From JANLUX01 sp031366005 (GTDB lineage: Bacteria; Bacteroidota; Bacteroidia; AKYH767-A; OLB10), in NCBI GenBank assembly GCA_031366005.1, contig JANLZB010000022.1, positions 1 through 64,000 on the forward strand: a DNA stretch of 64,000 nt. The letters run 5' to 3'. Made by a program: the position numbers and the translations under genes. Within the stretch, counting starts at the first letter, position 1; the number at the start of each line of letters is the position of its first letter. Below are positions 8,210-16,826 of the stretch, one piece after another. The notes under the pieces were generated by a model. The model searched no databases and was not told the origin of the DNA. It worked only from the letters and a program-made list of their open reading frames with translations.

Positions 8210-8210
8210 C

Positions 8211-8354
8211 TTTAGTATCAAGTATTTAGTATCAAGTATTTAGTATCGAGTATTTAGTATCAAGTATTTAGTATCAAGTATTTAGTATCAAGTATTTAGT
8301 ATCAAGTATTTAGTATCGAGTAAAGTAAGACTATTATCTTGATACTTGATACTA
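8211..8354. repeat. Eight tandem 14-bp units (2 x 7) plus inverted copy, in the atpD-atpC spacer
   Basis: Positions 8211-8322 are eight perfectly phased copies of TTTAGTATCAAGTA (two copies have G for A at the tenth base). After a 13-base gap, 8336-8354 reads ATCTTGATACTTGATACTA, the reverse complement of the unit. The transcript of the spacer can therefore fold into a hairpin between the two ATP synthase genes. The unit length is not a multiple of three and contains no frame. Confidence 0.97.
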
Positions 8355-8365
8355 ACATCTCATTT

Positions 8366-9868
8366 CTAATTTGCTTCTGCCAACAGTTTCTTTCCTTTTT
8401 CTATTGCGTCTTCAATAGTACCAACAAGATTGAAAGCTGCTTCAGGATATTCATCCACATCACCGGCAAGGATCATTTTAAATCCTTTGATGGTTTCTTC
8501 AATCGGTACAAGCACTCCTTTTAATCCGGTAAACTGCTCGGCAACGAAGAATGGTTGTGATAAAAAACGTTGCACACGTCTTGCACGGTGAACCACCTGC
8601 TTATCTTCATCACTTAACTCATCCATACCCAGGATGGCAATGATATCCTGTAACTCTTTGTAACGCTGTAAAATTTCTTTAACACGTTGTGCTGTATTGT
8701 AATGGTCTTCACCTAAAATAGCTGCAGATAATATTCGTGATGTAGAATCCAAAGGATCCACAGCAGGATAAATTCCTAACTCAGCAATCTTACGACTCAA
8801 TACTGTTGTTGCATCCAAGTGAGCAAAAGTTGTTGCAGGCGCAGGATCAGTCAAGTCATCAGCAGGTACATAAACTGCCTGTACTGATGTGATAGAACCA
8901 CGCTTGGTAGAAGTAATACGTTCCTGCATTTGTCCCATCTCTGTTGCGAGTGTAGGCTGGTAACCTACCGCTGAAGGCATACGTCCTAAAAGAGCTGATA
9001 CCTCTGAACCTGCCTGTGTGAAACGGAAAATATTATCAATGAAGAAAAGAATATCGCGACCGCCTGATTTCTCATCACCATCACGGAAATATTCTGCAAC
9101 CGTTAATCCTGAAAGTGCCACACGTGCACGAGCTCCCGGAGGTTCATTCATCTGACCGAAAACCAATGTTGCTTTACTATCTTTTAATTTTTCATAATCT
9201 ATTTTAGAAAGATCCCAACCACCGCTTTCCATGCTGTGCTTAAAATCATCACCATAATTAATAACACCTGATTCCAAAAACTCACGCAACAAATCATTTC
9301 CTTCACGTGTACGTTCACCAACACCGGCAAATACGGAAAGACCAGCATAAGCTTTGGCGATATTATTTACCAGCTCCATAATCAAAACGGTTTTACCAAC
9401 TCCGGCACCACCGAATAAACCAATTTTTCCACCCTTGGAATAAGGTTCTAATAAGTCAATTACTTTGATACCTGTATAAAGCACCTCTGATTCTGTTGAA
9501 AGATCTTCAAACCTTGGAGCATCACGATGGATAGGGTATCCATTTTTATTACTCACCGGACCTATACCATCAATGGCTTCACCGATCACATTAAAAAGAC
9601 GTCCTTTAATGGCATCACCGGTTGGCATTTTAATAGGAGAACCCGTAGCAAGTACTTCCATTCCGCGGGTTAAACCATCGGTGGAGTCCATTGCAATAGC
9701 CCTGATTGTGTCCTCACCAATATGCTGCTGACATTCCAAAACAACTTTTTGTCCGTTAGGCCTTGTTATTTCCAAAGCTTCAAGAATATTGGGCAAAAGC
9801 TCTCCTTCAACATCAAAACTAACGTCAATAACGGGACCGATTACCTGAACAATTTTACCTTTATACAT
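8366..9868 (-). CDS. atpD: F1Fo ATP synthase beta subunit
   Basis: 500 residues, normal for the phylum. The catalytic subunit of F1, which makes ATP from ADP and phosphate. Walker A GGAGVGKT is near residue 150; other family signatures are GERTREGNDL, ALSGLTVAEYFRD, Walker B ILFFIDNIFRFTQAGSEVSALLGRMPS and the DELSEEDK-like segment DELSDEDKQVVHRARR. It starts at the ATG at 9868 (MYKGKIVQVIGPVIDVSF). It is the first gene of a two-gene unit with atpC; in many Bacteroidota atpD-atpC likewise lies apart from the atpBEFHAG genes. Confidence 0.98.
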   Translation of the reverse strand: MYKGKIVQVIGPVIDVSFDVEGELLPNILEALEITRPNGQKVVLECQQHIGEDTIRAIAMDSTDGLTRGMEVLATGSPIKMPTGDAIKGRLFNVIGEAIDGIGPVSNKNGYPIHRDAPRFEDLSTESEVLYTGIKVIDLLEPYSKGGKIGLFGGAGVGKTVLIMELVNNIAKAYAGLSVFAGVGERTREGNDLLREFLESGVINYGDDFKHSMESGGWDLSKIDYEKLKDSKATLVFGQMNEPPGARARVALSGLTVAEYFRDGDEKSGGRDILFFIDNIFRFTQAGSEVSALLGRMPSAVGYQPTLATEMGQMQERITSTKRGSITSVQAVYVPADDLTDPAPATTFAHLDATTVLSRKIAELGIYPAVDPLDSTSRILSAAILGEDHYNTAQRVKEILQRYKELQDIIAILGMDELSDEDKQVVHRARRVQRFLSQPFFVAEQFTGLKGVLVPIEETIKGFKMILAGDVDEYPEAAFNLVGTIEDAIEKGKKLLAEAN

Positions 9869-9896
9869 GTATTGTTAATTTAGTTTTTTGAGAGCG

Positions 9897-9925
9897 CGAA
9901 AATAGACAAAAACAGATAAGGTCAG
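9897..9925 (-). promoter_or_regulatory. Probable atpD promoter
   Basis: On the minus strand: CTG (9925-9923), 18 bases, TATTTTCG (9904-9897). One mismatch in each box to TTG / TAnnTTTG, and about 28 bases upstream of the start codon. Confidence 0.45.
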
Positions 9926-9975
9926 TTGGAAAGGTTACTTTTGCCCACCATTATTTTATTAACATTTAACGCTCA

Positions 9976-10008
9976 ACCCCTGTCAGGGTTCCAAACCCTG
10001 ACAGGGGT
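9976..10008. repeat. 15-bp perfect inverted repeat with 3-base loop just before ribF
   Basis: ACCCCTGTCAGGGTT (9976-9990), loop CCA, AACCCTGACAGGGGT (9994-10008). It ends 6 bases before the ribF ATG, so in a ribF transcript it would block the whole ribosome docking region. It has no T run on the plus strand. It looks like a REP-type palindrome rather than a terminator, although it also lies between the divergent atpD and ribF genes. Confidence 0.9.
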
Positions 10009-10014
10009 ATAAAA

Positions 10015-10971
10015 ATGAAAGTTTATTACAATGTAAATGAATTTAGCGGGGTTAGAAATCCTGTTGTTACTATCGGAACTTTCGATGGGGTTCATGCCGG
10101 TCATCAGCAGATAATTAAAAGGTTGAATGAAGCAGCTCATGTTATAAAAGGAGAATCTGTAGTGCTCACTTTTCATCCGCATCCGAGACTTGTTTTATTT
10201 CCACACCAGCATGATTTGCAATTGCTCACTACACTGGAAGAAAAAACTGCTTTACTTGAACGCTATGGCATTCAGCATTTGGTCATTCATCCTTTTACAA
10301 AGGAATTTTCACAACTCAGTCATGCTGATTTTGTAAAACATATTCTGGTGGATGGAGTAGGGGTGAAGAAATTAATAATCGGTTATGATCATCATTTCGG
10401 CCACGACCGGAAAGGAGGACTGAAAGAACTTGAAAAGATGGCACCTGAATTCGGTTTTGAACTGGAAGAAATTCCAGAACAGGATATTGATGCAGTTGCA
10501 ATCAGCTCAACGAGAATCAGAAAAGCTTTACAAGCCGCTTCTGTGGCTGAAGCATCTACATTACTAGGTCATGATTATTGCATTAGTGGAACTGTGGTGA
10601 AAGGAAAGCAATTAGGGCGCATACTTGGTTTTCCTACTGCAAATATTGAAATGAAAGAAAGGCATAAGCTAATTCCTCCCAATGGAATTTACGCAGTGCA
10701 GGTTGCAATTGGAAGTGCGAAAGAAACCATTGCAGGGCATAATATTATCTTTTATAATGGTGCATTAAGCATCGGCACCAGACCTACCTTTGATGATGGA
10801 GCAAGAAGCATTGAGGTGAATATTTTTGATTTCGATCAGGATTTATATGGACAGCAGATTACTATATTTTTCAAACATTTTTTGCGTGATGAATTAAAGT
10901 TTGAATCAGCGCAAGCATTGATTGAACAAATGAAGCAAGATAAAAAACGGAGCATCGAACTATTATCCTGA
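10015..10971 (+). CDS. ribF: Bifunctional riboflavin kinase / FAD synthetase
   Basis: 318 residues. Phosphorylates riboflavin to FMN, then adenylates FMN to FAD. The N-terminal nucleotidyltransferase domain (about 15-185) has TIGTFDGVHAGHQQII, with the G-x-H-x-G-H motif, and AISSTRIRKAL, equivalent to the ISSTxIR signature. The C-terminal flavokinase domain (about 188-315) has GKQLGRILGFPTANI and NGIYAVQV, with the P-T-A-N metal/ATP motif. It is preceded by a strong palindrome 6 bases from the start. No neighbour is functionally linked, and no FMN riboswitch is visible. Confidence 0.97.
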   Translation: MKVYYNVNEFSGVRNPVVTIGTFDGVHAGHQQIIKRLNEAAHVIKGESVVLTFHPHPRLVLFPHQHDLQLLTTLEEKTALLERYGIQHLVIHPFTKEFSQLSHADFVKHILVDGVGVKKLIIGYDHHFGHDRKGGLKELEKMAPEFGFELEEIPEQDIDAVAISSTRIRKALQAASVAEASTLLGHDYCISGTVVKGKQLGRILGFPTANIEMKERHKLIPPNGIYAVQVAIGSAKETIAGHNIIFYNGALSIGTRPTFDDGARSIEVNIFDFDQDLYGQQITIFFKHFLRDELKFESAQALIEQMKQDKKRSIELLS

Positions 10972-11045
10972 TTTTTGCGTTTATGCAACATCAACGAATA
11001 TGAAGTCTATACCAATGTACAAATGCCGTTGCAGCGAAATAATGA

Positions 11046-11651
11046 ATGTGTTTTAAAAAAATAATAATCTTTTTTGTTTTTTTGTTTATTACGCAAAGTT
11101 TATCAGCGCAAACATTGCTGGATAGTGTATCGTTATCACAACAAAAAGTCTATAAAAATTTAACTGCTGCACTTCAAAACCCTGACTCCGTTTTTATTTT
11201 TGATCTAAGCAAGAAAAAATTAAAAGAAATACCTAAAGAAATTTTCAGGCTAAAGAATTTACAAATTTTAAACCTTTCTCATAATAGAATAAAAGAATTG
11301 CCTGCCGAAATAAATTTACTCTCAAATTTACAGAAACTGAATTTATCCAATAACGACCTGAAACAATTGCCCCGAACTATTGGTGATTTAAACAACTTAA
11401 CTTTTCTTGGATTGAACCGTAATTTAATTGAAGCCCTTCCTGCTGAAATGGGTAAGCTTAAAAACCTCGAAGTGTTGGAAATGTGGGATAATGAATTAAG
11501 TGTGGTGCCAGATGAATTAAGAGGAATGTACAGCTTGCGTCAATGGGAATTACGCGGCATTTTATTTACAGAGTTGGAACAGCAGCGGATAAAAAGTTTA
11601 TTACCTGATGCACAGATTTATTTTTCGCCCTCTTGCAATTGCAAGGATTAA
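11046..11651 (+). CDS. Exported leucine-rich-repeat protein
   Basis: 201 residues. Signal peptide 1-21 (ends QSLSAQ). Residues about 48-165 contain five to six LRRs of the 23-residue type, for example LKNLQILNLSHNRIKELPAE, LSNLQKLNLSNNDLKQLPRT and LNNLTFLGLNRNLIEALPAE. The C-terminus ends in SCNCKD, an odd Cys pair. It begins MCFKK; the frame has no better start. LRR proteins of this kind mediate protein-protein contact; the partner is unknown. It lies between ribF and an opposite-strand small membrane protein, with no obvious operon. Confidence 0.9.
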   Translation: MCFKKIIIFFVFLFITQSLSAQTLLDSVSLSQQKVYKNLTAALQNPDSVFIFDLSKKKLKEIPKEIFRLKNLQILNLSHNRIKELPAEINLLSNLQKLNLSNNDLKQLPRTIGDLNNLTFLGLNRNLIEALPAEMGKLKNLEVLEMWDNELSVVPDELRGMYSLRQWELRGILFTELEQQRIKSLLPDAQIYFSPSCNCKD

Positions 11652-11676
11652 ATAACGCTAATTAAAATTAAATTTT

Positions 11677-11871
11677 CTATGTAGCCTTGTCGTGTGTATT
11701 TTTTATCAGCGCAATACCTGAAAGAAAAAATATAATACCCAGGATACCATAAATGGCAATTGATTTAAAGGTAAAATTATTATCGCCTCCACGCATAAAA
11801 AAATAGCCAGCTGCAATAAGTCCTGCTATTCCAAGAATAGTTAAGAGCATTCCGATAATTCTTTTTTCCAT
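11677..11871 (-). CDS. Small two-span membrane protein
   Basis: 64 residues from the ATG at 11871 (MEKRIIGMLLTILGIAGLIA). Two hydrophobic helices (about 6-22 and 36-56) joined by GGDNNFTFKS, with a charged C-terminus (NTHDKAT). An earlier in-frame ATG at 11916 would add 15 polar residues that do not look like part of a membrane protein. I recognise the general layout of small Bacteroidota membrane proteins, but no named family. Confidence 0.65.
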   Translation of the reverse strand: MEKRIIGMLLTILGIAGLIAAGYFFMRGGDNNFTFKSIAIYGILGIIFFLSGIALIKNTHDKAT

Positions 11872-12127
11872 GAGTGTTAATTTTTCATTACTTCTTAAAT
11901 TAACATGCCAACTCACATGTAATCAATTATATCATATTTGATTGTTTTTAAGAGTTAAAGGTTCAAATGGAATAGTAGTTTTTAATATCAAAATAAGAGG
12001 ATTTTATTAACCGGAATAGTCAAACTTATTCTTCAGTTCAATAAAAGAACTATTAAGGTGATGCCGCAATTATTTTTAAGATATGATAAGTATTTCAAAA
12101 TAATTGAGCCGTGAGTAAATATAATTT

Positions 12128-12157
12128 CTGTTAAAAAAAATACTATCAATAAATTTG
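12128..12157 (+). promoter_or_regulatory. Promoter of the pseudouridine synthase gene
   Basis: CTG (12128-12130), exactly 19 bases, TAAATTTG (12150-12157), 25 bases before the ATG at 12183. The -7 box is a perfect match to TAnnTTTG, and the upstream box differs from TTG by one base. Confidence 0.6.
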
Positions 12158-12182
12158 CTGAGAATTTTGAAATGAGAGAAAT

Positions 12183-12767
12183 ATGTTTTTAAAACCACAC
12201 AATGATGTGAATGGTCATCGTCATTTTATTCTGCATAAACCATACGGTTACCTCTGTCAGTTTGTGTGTGAATTAAAAAAGAAGAAACTGCTGAATGAAT
12301 TATATGATTTTCCTGAAGGAACGATGGCAATTGGCAGACTTGATGAAGACAGTGAAGGATTACTGCTGTTAACTACTAATGGCAAAATGAGTGAATACAT
12401 ACGTAGCAGTAAAACAGAAAAAGTTTACTACTCACAGCTGGATGGAGAGATTACTGATGAAGCAATAGAAAAACTTAAGCAAGGTGTTGAGATTGGAATA
12501 AGGAATGTGAAATATATCACTCAGCCTTGTATGGTAGCACGTTTAAATACAATACCTGATTTTGCAAGAACACACACGATAAGAGATAAACACAGACCTA
12601 CAACATGGGTTTCGATAACACTTACTGAAGGTAAATTCAGACAGGTGAGAAAGATGACTGCTGCTGTAGGTTTTCCTACATTGCGTTTGATAAGAGTGAG
12701 AGTAGGAGCAGTGCATCTTGGTAATTTAAAGTCTGGTGAAGTAATTGAAACTGCTGGTTTTAATTAA
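12183..12767 (+). CDS. Pseudouridine synthase, RsuA/RluB/E/F family (RluE-like)
   Basis: 194 residues. Converts a specific uridine of rRNA to pseudouridine. The catalytic motif is GRLDEDSEGLLLLTTNG, with the essential Asp in GRLD near residue 57; FILHKPYGYLCQ is motif I, and GKFRQVRKMTAAVGFPTLRLIRVRVG is the C-terminal signature. No S4 RNA-binding domain precedes it, which fits RluE rather than RsuA or RluB, and which rRNA base is modified cannot be told. It is followed after 17 bases by the DUF1810 gene on the same strand, so the two may be cotranscribed. Confidence 0.92.
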   Translation: MFLKPHNDVNGHRHFILHKPYGYLCQFVCELKKKKLLNELYDFPEGTMAIGRLDEDSEGLLLLTTNGKMSEYIRSSKTEKVYYSQLDGEITDEAIEKLKQGVEIGIRNVKYITQPCMVARLNTIPDFARTHTIRDKHRPTTWVSITLTEGKFRQVRKMTAAVGFPTLRLIRVRVGAVHLGNLKSGEVIETAGFN

Positions 12768-12784
12768 TGAAATAAAAACATTCA

Positions 12785-13258
12785 ATGTCTGATTTAAACT
12801 ATAGGGCAAATCAAAACAGATTACAAAGATTTGTTGATGCACAATCATCAGATTATGAAATTGCATTGACAGAAATTAAAAAAGGAAAGAAACAAAGCCA
12901 TTGGATGTGGTATATTTTTCCTCAGTTAAAAGGATTAGGGGTTAGTTCCACATCTCAGAACTATGCTATTGAAAATATTAAAGAGGCTGAAGAATTTTTA
13001 AATCATCCGCTGCTAGGTAACCGGTTAATTGAAATTTCAAATGAATTGTTAAAGCTCAATACCAATGATGCAAACAAAATTTTTGGAAGCCCTGATGATG
13101 TAAAATTAAAATCCTCAATGACTTTGTTTTCAATATTGCACAATAAAAATGACTTTTTTCAAAATGTATTGGTAAAATTTTTTAATGGTGAGAAGGATAA
13201 TAGAACTTTAAAAATTCTTGAATCTCAGTCAAACCATAATAAAGCTAGAGAAGATTAA
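12785..13258 (+). CDS. DUF1810 family protein
   Basis: 157 residues, about the usual length. The N-terminal half holds the family signature: RFVDAQSSDYEIALTEIKKGKKQSHWMWYIFPQLKGLG, then YAIENIKEAEEFLNHPLLG. DUF1810 proteins are small, helical, cytoplasmic and of unknown biochemical function. It starts 17 bases after the pseudouridine synthase stop and probably shares its promoter. Confidence 0.9.
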   Translation: MSDLNYRANQNRLQRFVDAQSSDYEIALTEIKKGKKQSHWMWYIFPQLKGLGVSSTSQNYAIENIKEAEEFLNHPLLGNRLIEISNELLKLNTNDANKIFGSPDDVKLKSSMTLFSILHNKNDFFQNVLVKFFNGEKDNRTLKILESQSNHNKARED

Positions 13259-13314
13259 TTGAAATAATTTTTTACCTGCAGGACTTCTCAGTTGCTCGAA
13301 AATTATTTATCATC

Positions 13315-13434
13315 TTAATTACAATGGCCCAATGCAACCCATATCAAAATAAAAATGATAACCATGCTAAAACAGCCGCCACCTAATTTTTTTGCACCGT
13401 AACCTGCTATTAATCCACGAAAGATATTATTCAT
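13315..13434 (-). CDS. Very small single-span membrane protein (39 residues)
   Basis: Found by translating the minus strand of the gap. It reads MNNIFRGLIAGYGAKKLGGG then CFSMVIIFILIWVALGHCN. The Gly-rich amphipathic N-terminus (GAKKLGGGC) followed by one hydrophobic helix and a short polar end resembles small proteins I have seen beside other Bacteroidota genes, but I cannot name a family. Neighbouring frames contain stops. It lies upstream of, and on the same strand as, nothing transcribed with it; the CotH gene is on the same strand but starts farther right. Confidence 0.55.
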   Translation of the reverse strand: MNNIFRGLIAGYGAKKLGGGCFSMVIIFILIWVALGHCN

Positions 13435-13487
13435 AAGTTTTATATTTTATATTTAGGTATATAAATCTTATGCCACCATCCAATTGA

Positions 13488-15551
13488 TTATTGGATAACT
13501 AATTTTCCATTGGCAATAAAAATTCCGTTATCAAAAATTTCATAGAGATAAACTCCATCTTCAATATGTTCACGGTGAAAGTTAAACTCACTTCCTGAAA
13601 AATCGGTTCGTTTAATTTCTCTTCCTGATAAATCTTTTATGACAAATGTTTTATTCTTTGCACTCTTATTATCAGGCAATGTAAATCGCGTGCTAAAAGA
13701 AAATGGATTAGGAGATACATTAACTGTTTCTGAATTACTTGCTGTATTTTCAAATCCTGCCGTGCTGCAAACTCCAGGCATATTCTGATCGAGCCATGAG
13801 ATGCGTGCAATGAGCCATAGTTTTAATTCAGCAACACATCCTCCATACGTGGTAGGTAATGGTGAAGGATTAGGCCACACATACACACCGAGAATGGGCC
13901 ATGCAGAAAAATTGCGGTCTTTAGCTTCATCAAGAATCAAAGCAACAGAATCAATAAAATTGAACAGGTAGTTAGTATTGATAATGGTTGCCCGTAATGC
14001 ATTCCACCGGCATTTTAATTTATTCTTGTAAACAGTATCCTGCAAAAGCTTGTTCCACCAGAATGGAATTTGAAATGCATCTCCTGCAAAAGGAAATAAA
14101 TATTGCCAGCCTGTACTGTTATTTCCATTATAATAATCTGCATTTCCCCATGCAATATCAAAATCCCACATTGGGCCTGCATACAAATGCCTGTCGTTAC
14201 TGTTTTTGTCTTTGTAGAGATAGCTGCTCAAACGGTATCCATCTAAATTTTTTGCGAGCTCGTTAATTATAAAAAAATCAATAAAAGATTGGTCGTTGAT
14301 AAAATGCGGATATCCTGTAACCGGATCAGCAAAATTGGGAGATGCCATTACATTTTCAAAACTGTCAATCAGCGCATGAATATAATTCTGCTGTACAGGA
14401 AGTATGGTATTTGCTTTAGGATACTCAACCTGATAGTAAGGATACGGTCCTCCATTATCAGGTAAATAATTGGATGTCCATCCTGCTGCACTGCTTCCTG
14501 TAGTTTTATCAAGCTTAATAATATATCCTCCTGTAAGTGCATCACCAGCGGTATCTGCAGTTGTGAGAGTTGCAATATCAACACGATTCTGATCTCGTTT
14601 TATTTTTTCTGACAAAATATAAATGCCCTGATATTGTCCATTAATAACCAATTCACAATAACGATATCGTGCATCGTAGTGCCCCATCCACATAGCCATT
14701 TGGTATGTGAGTGTGTTTCGCATCAGCGATTTATCTGTATAATTTGCATTCAGTATCCAATCATGTTCTGATGGCATATTCAAAATAGAAGTATCAAGCG
14801 CAATTCCCAGACTATCACGTGTTTCAAATCCAAAAGATTTTTTAGGAAAACTCTGTGAACTGCTTCCTCTTATTTCAATACCAATATAACCATTGTAATT
14901 GTTGAAGGTATCTGTAACATAATTTCTAATACCTGCACCATTATCAATTATACCCATTTGCGCTGTAATTTTTGGACTGTCAGGAATAATTTGCCCCTGT
15001 GTATTAATTATTACAATAGGAAGATTGCTGGATGGAAAATAAAACGGCTTGCATGGATGATTACCAAAAGTCAGGCTCCAGGATAATAATATTCCATAAT
15101 CGGCAAAGGGATAAGTATCATGAATAAATAGCCGCCACAACCCATTTCCGTTTTGATTGTTATTGACTGCATTTAAAAATCCGTCAGGTTTATACGAACC
15201 ATTAAAAGGTGCGCTGCCTGATGAGATGAGTGTGTTTACACTATCAGTAAAACAGGTTGTGGAATAATTTTGTCCATTGCCACCATTACCTGTCGAAAGT
15301 TCAATTATCGTACTGTCAGGTGCAACAAGGTAAATATCAAGATCTGAATCATAGGTATGATTGATATTAATGCAAATGCCTTCTAATCCAAAATTGGTAT
15401 CAATAAAAGATGGGTTCAAACCACTTACCATCAGATCAAAATAAACAGGTGATCCATCATCAGGAATAGTGTCACCACCTGCATTAAAAGTTTGTCCATA
15501 TAATAAGGAACAGGTACAAAGTGTGATAACGAGGAGTAAAAATTTTTTCAT
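13488..15551 (-). CDS. T9SS-secreted CotH-kinase protein with N-terminal P-domain
   Basis: 687 residues. Signal peptide 1-19. Residues about 25-165 form a proprotein-convertase P-domain (GICININHTYDSDLDIYLVAPD and GNGLWRLFIHDTYPFADYG). Residues about 170-590 form a CotH-type atypical protein kinase: IEIRGSSSQSFPKKSFGFET, DWILNANYTDKSLMRNTLTY, YCELVINGQYQGIYILSEKI and HLYAGPMWDFDIAWGN, the last with the expected metal-binding Asp residues. CotH in Bacillus phosphorylates spore-coat proteins; here the target would be extracellular. Residues about 612-687 are a T9SS type A sorting domain (VSPNPFSFSTRF to KLVIQ). Divergent from the aminopeptidase gene. Confidence 0.92.
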   Translation of the reverse strand: MKKFLLLVITLCTCSLLYGQTFNAGGDTIPDDGSPVYFDLMVSGLNPSFIDTNFGLEGICININHTYDSDLDIYLVAPDSTIIELSTGNGGNGQNYSTTCFTDSVNTLISSGSAPFNGSYKPDGFLNAVNNNQNGNGLWRLFIHDTYPFADYGILLSWSLTFGNHPCKPFYFPSSNLPIVIINTQGQIIPDSPKITAQMGIIDNGAGIRNYVTDTFNNYNGYIGIEIRGSSSQSFPKKSFGFETRDSLGIALDTSILNMPSEHDWILNANYTDKSLMRNTLTYQMAMWMGHYDARYRYCELVINGQYQGIYILSEKIKRDQNRVDIATLTTADTAGDALTGGYIIKLDKTTGSSAAGWTSNYLPDNGGPYPYYQVEYPKANTILPVQQNYIHALIDSFENVMASPNFADPVTGYPHFINDQSFIDFFIINELAKNLDGYRLSSYLYKDKNSNDRHLYAGPMWDFDIAWGNADYYNGNNSTGWQYLFPFAGDAFQIPFWWNKLLQDTVYKNKLKCRWNALRATIINTNYLFNFIDSVALILDEAKDRNFSAWPILGVYVWPNPSPLPTTYGGCVAELKLWLIARISWLDQNMPGVCSTAGFENTASNSETVNVSPNPFSFSTRFTLPDNKSAKNKTFVIKDLSGREIKRTDFSGSEFNFHREHIEDGVYLYEIFDNGIFIANGKLVIQ

Positions 15552-15671
15552 GAATTAATTTTAACAAACATAAGAATTGATTTTTAGTAAGGAAAATATT
15601 ACTTGGTGAATGAACCATTTTAACGATAAAAATTTAGAACTATCTTAAATAAGCTATCAGAAATGGAATTA

Positions 15672-15679
15672 TATTTTTG
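15672..15679 (+). promoter_or_regulatory. -7 box TATTTTTG before the aminopeptidase gene
   Basis: Exact match to TAnnTTTG, 35 bases before the ATG at 15715. It supports the ATG over the upstream GTG at 15679, which overlaps the box. Confidence 0.45.
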
Positions 15680-15714
15680 TGATATTCAATTGTTGTTATC
15701 CGGATCAAATATTA

Positions 15715-16740
15715 ATGCACATTTTAAAAAAAATTATATGGGGATTTTTTCTTTTGGTGTTAATTCTCACTCTCGTTAATTTGAAATTAGTGATCTATGG
15801 AATTCAGCAATTAAATGGTCAATTGCATATTATTTACAATGCACGTGATGTAAATGAATGTTTGGAAGATAAAGATGTTCCGGACTCCGTTAAACAAAAA
15901 TTATTGCTCATCCGCGAAATCAGGAAATATGCTGTTGATTCACTGGGTTTAAAAGATTCAAAAAATTACACAACGTTTTATGATCAGCAAGGCAAATCTG
16001 TGCTTTGGGTTTTAACTGCCTGTGAGCCGTTTGCAATGAAAGCTTATCAATGGTATTTTCCTTTTCTTGGTTATGTTTCTTACAAAGGTTTTTTTGATAA
16101 AGAAAAAGGTTTGCCCGAAGAGGAAAAGTTAACACGTCAATGGTATGATATTGAATATGCACCTGTGAGTGCGTGGTCAACATTGGGTTGGTTTCGTGAT
16201 CCTATTTTGTCGAACATGCTTAAACGTAAGGAAGGGCAGATAGCAGAATTAATTATTCACGAACTCACTCACGCCACGGTTTATTTGCCGAGCAGTGTTG
16301 ATTATAATGAGAACCTTGCAACATTTGTTAGTGAACAGGGAGCAATTCGTTTTCTGAATTATAAATATGGTGAGAAGGCAAAGCAAACAATTACTTATAC
16401 CAATTATAAAGAAGATGAAACCGTATTTGGAAATTATATGGTGAATGCCTGTGAACGGTTGGATACAGTTTATACTTCTATGAACAAGGAATTACCGTTT
16501 CGCCAAAAACTAAATATAAAATTCCATGTGATAGCTGAAATTATTACAGGTATCAATCATCTTTCGTTGCACAATAAACAACGATATACGTTTACGTTTC
16601 CTGAAGATAAATTGCCAAACAATGCATGGTTTATGTCATACAAAAGATACCGTGTAAATCAAAATGATTTTGACAAAGAGTTGCAGACAAAATACAATGC
16701 AAAGCTGGAGTTATTTATTTCATTCTTAAGAAATCAATAA
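15715..16740 (+). CDS. Predicted zinc aminopeptidase (COG4324 / Aminopep family)
   Basis: 341 residues. One N-terminal membrane helix (about 5-22) followed by a periplasmic domain. The zinc-binding motif is IAELIIHELTHATVYLPSSVDYNENLATFVSEQGA: HELTH supplies two His and a catalytic Glu, and the downstream NENLATFV/E supplies the third ligand. This is the usual arrangement of the predicted aminopeptidase family seen in Proteobacteria and Bacteroidota. No substrate is known. The start is the ATG at 15715, as an upstream GTG lies inside the promoter box. Confidence 0.85.
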   Translation: MHILKKIIWGFFLLVLILTLVNLKLVIYGIQQLNGQLHIIYNARDVNECLEDKDVPDSVKQKLLLIREIRKYAVDSLGLKDSKNYTTFYDQQGKSVLWVLTACEPFAMKAYQWYFPFLGYVSYKGFFDKEKGLPEEEKLTRQWYDIEYAPVSAWSTLGWFRDPILSNMLKRKEGQIAELIIHELTHATVYLPSSVDYNENLATFVSEQGAIRFLNYKYGEKAKQTITYTNYKEDETVFGNYMVNACERLDTVYTSMNKELPFRQKLNIKFHVIAEIITGINHLSLHNKQRYTFTFPEDKLPNNAWFMSYKRYRVNQNDFDKELQTKYNAKLELFISFLRNQ

Positions 16741-16826
16741 TGCAGTTAGGAATTACTTGTGAATAATTTCTGAATTCATTAATGGAGCTAAGCAATAAAT
16801 AGCTATACATTTACGTAAATAATTCA

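Noticed and set aside
8211..8322. Tandem array considered as CRISPR
   Set aside because: No spacers: units are directly adjacent 14-mers, and no cas genes are near.
9869..10014. FMN riboswitch upstream of ribF
   Set aside because: The leader is too short and lacks the RFN consensus; only a simple hairpin is present.
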